DNA of 64,000 nucleotides from Klebsormidium nitens (Eukaryota; Streptophyta; Klebsormidiophyceae; Klebsormidiales; Klebsormidiaceae): contig DF236972.1 of NCBI GenBank assembly GCA_000708835.1, positions 295,478-359,477 on the forward strand. The letters are read 5' to 3'. Positions within the stretch are counted from its first letter, which is position 1. Each line of letters starts with the position of its first letter. The notes below the pieces were generated by a model. That model did no database searches, was not told the DNA's origin, and saw only the letters and a list, made by a program, of their open reading frames with translations. This document shows, piece by piece, positions 60,085-64,000 of the stretch. A program made the position numbers and the translations under genes.

Positions 60085-62882
60085 CTACTTGAACCAGAAC
60101 ATGCCCGCGATGTACCACACGCCGTTCTCCAGGTGCGTCGACGCGCACTCGAAGTTGCCCGCGCCGAAAGCGTCCGATTGGACCGTCAGAAAAGTTTTGC
60201 CGGGGGTGAGCGACTGGTCCGCTTGGTATTGGATGGGGTAGTCTTTGCGGGTTCCGTTAACCAGCAGGTTCTTAACCACGAACAGGCCGTAGAAGGAGAC
60301 CTTGCCCGGTGCGATGGCGAGGCTCGCCGGGGCCGTGTAGTTTCTCTGCAACGCGACGAAAAAGATGCCACGTGTCAGCTCGGAAGGCGGCAGGATTTGT
60401 GCTATGTTCGATGCGGAACGCTGGTGTTCTGGCAAGAGAACCGCCCAGTAGGTCTCGAGGCTTCTACGTTTGCCCAGAAAGAGAGGGACGAATTCGAAAG
60501 CGGAGGTCTCGAATCAGTGCCTTGAGTCGCACGCCGTCTACTTTGACAGGCTGAAACACTCTTTACGACGGCATTAGATGAAGTAGAAAAGGTTTGGAGC
60601 GAGTCCTGACCGGAAAGCTGATGAGACGGGCAGCCCCGTAGTGCGGGTCGCAACTAAGAGAGTGAATGTCGTTAGGAAAAGTGGTTTATATGTCTGTGTA
60701 CCAGAAGCTTATCTGCTCAAAGCCGGTTGGGTGCCCTTGAAAACATGGTTAAGACATCGTCATGGTTGACAGGCGACTTGGAGAAAGCGCGTTCCTGAAA
60801 TTCCGACGAGAGGAAAACGCTCGAAAGGAGATATCACAAACCAAAAGGTTTCCGGACCCCTTACCAGAGTCGGGGTCACATCTCACCTTATCTGTAGCAC
60901 CGGATGGCGGCAAAAAGAAACACATTTCGATTCGTTCGCGTCGAAAGGTCGTCTGACAGAAACTGCTGACGGACTTTGTTTCATCAGGAATGGGAACACG
61001 ACCTCCCCAGAAAGCAGCGTCGGACTAGTGATTACCTTACGCCTTGGAAAGCGACAAAGATCCAAACGTCTTCAATAGAAGTCGATGAAGAAACCTCCAT
61101 CACTTTCATCAGGAAGATGAAAACGGACTCCCCAACAAGCAGCGTCGTACCAGGAAGAGTATCGCCTTGGAAAGCGACAAAGATCCAGACCTCGTCAATA
61201 GAAGGTGATGAAGAAACTCCTCACGAGCAACTTCGCCACTAAAACAAAGGAAAAGTGTTTCACGAGACCCTTAATTACCTCTTGAAAACAGACCATAAAA
61301 CCTAGCAAGTTCCGCTCCCTTCCTGGAAGAGGATTTTAATCTCCGAGTCTAACATCCAGAAAAAGTAAAAGAAACGGCCTTGACCAGGAAGATGAACACA
61401 ATGACCCCCGAGCCCTACAAGCAGCCTCGGACCGAATGTCTAAAACCAGAAATCTTTTCCGGGTTCGCTGAATCTTACGTGTCGTTTTTTCAGAAAAGCA
61501 GTAATCTCAGCAGACTCCTCCAGAGCCCCTCACCAAGTTATCACGACACCCCACCGGGCAGCGCCGTGATGTTGCGGCCAACTTTCAACACATTGAATTC
61601 GATTCCCCTTTTTTCCCCTTTCTCTCAGAATATGTGATTCCAAACCCCCCCTCACCGGAAAGGTGATGACGACCCCCCCCACGAGCAGCTTCGTGTCGTC
61701 TTCCGGGACGAACCCCCGCGGCTGGTCCGCCGTCTTGGCCAGCACGATCCGGAAGTCGATTCCCTCCGAAGCGATCGCAAACGTCGAAAGAGTGGCGACA
61801 GGGGCAGTGGCGTTGTCCATAGCGTATAGGGGGATGGTCTGATTTGAGAGCAGCTGCTGCGTTGCGGAGAGGACCGTATTGTTGGACGCGGGAGTTAGGC
61901 GGTACGCGCCTTGGACGTATTGCGTGATGGCGGTTGCTCTGCACCAGAAAGAACGAGTTGATTCTCTCGGATTCAGCGTTTCGAGGCTTTGGGCTTCAGG
62001 AGATATTTGGGTCAGCCGAAGTGGTCAGGCCTGATCTTGGGGGTTAGCAAGCTTTAATTTCAGCAACTGACTGAAAACCTTCAGGGATTTTGGGTCAGCC
62101 GACGTGGTCAGGCCTGACCTTGGGGGTTAGCAAGGTTCACTTTTAGTCACTGTCTAACCCATCGCAGCTATTCTATTAATAATCCGTTACTTGTAGAGGT
62201 GGAAGAATGTCTTGGGTGAACGAGAGCTCTTCAAGGTGCCGACAACCGGTTGCGTGCATCAGCACAGGAGGTTTCCAGAGGTCAAGGCATCAGGACTTTC
62301 TGTAAGGCTTAGGAAAGACACAAAGCTGAAAATAGAGGTCCACTAAACATCTTCGGAAGATTTCCACCAAGGGCTGATTAGTGACACCCAACACAGGCAG
62401 GTTGTTATTCATATTCACCTATCAACAGGTACATCAAACGCTGACCCAGTTGTGACAGGTCGTCGAATGCATTGCACTTCGTTGCCCTTTGACCAACTAA
62501 AGTTTGAATGATAGTTTGAAGTCATGCTGACGTCAAATCTGACGTCAGCAACAGCAGTGTCTTTCTCTGTGCCGAGCCCAGTGTTTCATTGGAACCACAT
62601 GCCAAAACGAGCGAGGGACTACGAGAACATGCTTTTCAGTCCTTAAAATGACCATCTGGGCTGTCTAAGACTATGTTCCTCTCTTATAAATAGTTCGGCG
62701 CACTTACGTATAGTTGGTGGAGTTTGCAGCGTAAGCATTCAGGAACGCGGCCCTGGAGCCCCTGTCTGGATGTATGGACCAGTGATGTTTTGGTCTGAGA
62801 ATGCGGTTAGCAGGGTTGTGTAACTCTGAGCGTGCGCGGCGCCGAACGTACTGACACAGAGCAGAAGCAGGAAGCTCCTCAT
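60085..62882 (-). CDS. Secreted N-glycosylation-sequon-rich protein, unknown family, apparent frameshift in exon 1
   Basis: Minus-strand exons 62882-62708, 61938-61656 and 60345-60085 have GT-AG borders. Exon 1 encodes a clear signal peptide (MRSFLLLLCVSTFGAAHAQ, residues 1-19). Exon 2 and exon 3 form one frame that ends at a TAG-type stop after YIAGMFWF. About 239 residues would result, with at least seven N-x-S/T sequons (NIT, NST, NYT, NNT, NQT, NAT, NGT), so the product is probably an extracellular or cell-wall glycoprotein. No domain is recognised; it is not a clear fasciclin repeat. Oddity: exon 1 is 175 nt and its signal-peptide frame ends at a TGA, whereas the frame that splices correctly to exon 2 (RAAFLNAYAANSTNY) is shifted by one base. 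The switch lies at a run of four C on the plus strand (62759-62762). It is either a sequencing error or a real disabling indel. Confidence 0.55.
60979..61240. repeat. About 120-bp tandem repeats in intron 2, resembling the exon 2 end
   Basis: Blocks ttcatcagga, the ccccagaaagcagcgtcg-like block and cgccttggaaagcgacaaag recur about 120 bp apart. A following block at about 61200 (gaaggtgatga and cacgagcaacttcg) resembles plus-strand 61656-61695, the 3' end of exon 2 (gaaaggtgatgacgac and cacgagcagcttcg). Confidence 0.65.
61996..62155. repeat. 83-bp tandem duplication in intron 1 of the secreted-protein gene
   Basis: Two adjacent units start at 62008 and 62091. They share tgggtcagccga, gtggtcaggcctga and cttgggggttagcaag with few differences. 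Confidence 0.9.
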
Positions 62883-64000
62883 GTTGGCCTCCATAGTAGT
62901 CAAATCTGCAGGGGTCATTGCGCAGATTGTCAGTGACTCGATGGTGATGTCCTGAGTTTGACACTTGGTTCAGTAAATCACTCAGATCGTACTGCTTCTC
63001 AGAGCAAGGGGGAACCTTTTCAGACATATGGAGGTTTGGGTAACGGTGGACAACCAGGCTTGGGGTAGAGAATGGTTCCCAGTTTGTGATGCTGGTTTAC
63101 GCACGGGGGTGATAGAAACAACTTGTGACTGCAGGAGAAGAGGTTTCAAAGTGGCAACTATTCTGAAAGGAATAGTTGCAGGAGGAATTTGAAAGTAGTT
63201 TCCAGTAAAACTCTGTTTTGGATTTGATACAGTGCTTCACATAACCGAGTACTACTGGCAGCCGCAAGAGAAGTTGTAGGCAACGCTTCATAAGCAGATC
63301 ACAGCCTGCTTTTGCAGTGGGTTCCATTTCAGGAACGGGCTATGGATCAAGATCCCGTTTGTCTTAGCGTATGCGCATCCGTTATCCCTGCTGACAGTCT
63401 GATAAGAGCTGTTGCAAATTGAAAGTTATCAGCAATATTGACAAGTAACTTCAAAGCAGACGAGAAACATCCATCACGAGCACTTGAAAACCCACCGGAT
63501 ACTACTATCATACGCATCAGTGGCTGGACCGCTGTGGGACAATGCAACAAACTTCCAGACGACCAGACTCACCTTAATTCGACCCTTTGGCAACTTGCCG
63601 AGCTTCAAAGCACCTGGTAGCAATGGCGCAAATGCTACTGTAGTTGCTTGTAGAGTCGCTTCGGTGCAAGCGGGCGCCACGTAGAGGAGAGGACTCAGAT
63701 GGTGCTGCGAAATGTGAACCTTAAGCTCGTGACCACATTTGGGTCCACTGCAGTGCTCTTGTCAAGTGGTGATTGACAATTTTTTGAGAGACGAAACGTG
63801 AGGGAGTCAATAAATGACAGTCTGGGAGCAGTGAGAAGAGGTCTTCTGCTTCGATCTCCCCTGCGAGAAAGTGAAGGATTGCAGGGTTGCAGGTTTCCTC
63901 ACATGTTGGTACCTGCATCAATGTACCGGTATCAGGACTGTATGTGATCTACGACTTAGGTACTTAGGCTGAAGCGTACAAGCGTGACAGCATATATCAT
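62883..64000. other. Upstream region of the secreted-protein gene, to window end
   Basis: Contains the minus-strand promoter. A possible isolated minus-strand exon lies at about 63690-63573 (alanine/leucine/proline-rich frame ending in GRIK before a GTGAGT donor), but nothing can be joined to it within the window. Confidence 0.35.

Overview
The window is nuclear DNA from an intron-rich photosynthetic eukaryote of the green lineage, most likely a streptophyte (charophyte) alga or a close relative; Klebsormidium-like is my guess and is not proven. The reasons are as follows. Genes have many short GT-AG introns. GC-rich exons sit in AT-richer spacers. The OST3/OST6 protein lacks the CXXC motif, as plant homologues do. 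DNA ligase IV ends in the basic KKK-x-YRD tail seen in plants. The linker histone has an AK/P-rich tail. There are no bacterial-style operons.

Layout, left to right: an OST3/OST6 oligosaccharyltransferase subunit (261-2642, +); a 1.02-kb foldback hAT-like element (3182-4202); a spacer with a 40-bp palindrome; an unrecognised four-TM protein (7189-8427, -) with a 283-bp TA-flanked MITE just upstream of its ATG; a very large CTC1-like telomere-maintenance gene (10698-19488, -); two tandem paralogous class I methyltransferase genes with matching intron positions (21987-24030 and 26946-28859, +); a small hydrophilic lysine/glutamate-rich protein (29828-32036, -); a long imperfect hairpin (32624-32873); DNA ligase IV, assembled here as 25 phase-consistent exons over 17.7 kb (33310-51058, +); linker histone H1 (53055-54922, -); a spacer with a 265-bp direct-repeat pair; and a secreted, sequon-rich protein (60085-62882, -) whose first exon carries an apparent one-base frameshift.

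Two genes act in genome maintenance. LIG4 seals breaks in non-homologous end joining, and CTC1 belongs to the CST complex that protects and fills in telomeres. Their proximity is probably chance. The OST3/6 protein acts in N-glycosylation at the ER, and the secreted protein is rich in N-glycosylation sequons, but nothing links them further.

The most unusual signal is recurrent local duplication at exon ends inside introns. LIG4 has tandem copies of the exon 13 acceptor and start, LIG4 has a degenerate copy of the exon 20 end, and the secreted-protein gene has 120-bp repeats resembling the end of its exon 2. Several other introns hold short minisatellites. I found no convincing tRNA, rRNA, CRISPR array or autonomous transposase. 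I could not identify a new multi-gene system; the notable items are gene structure and mobile DNA.
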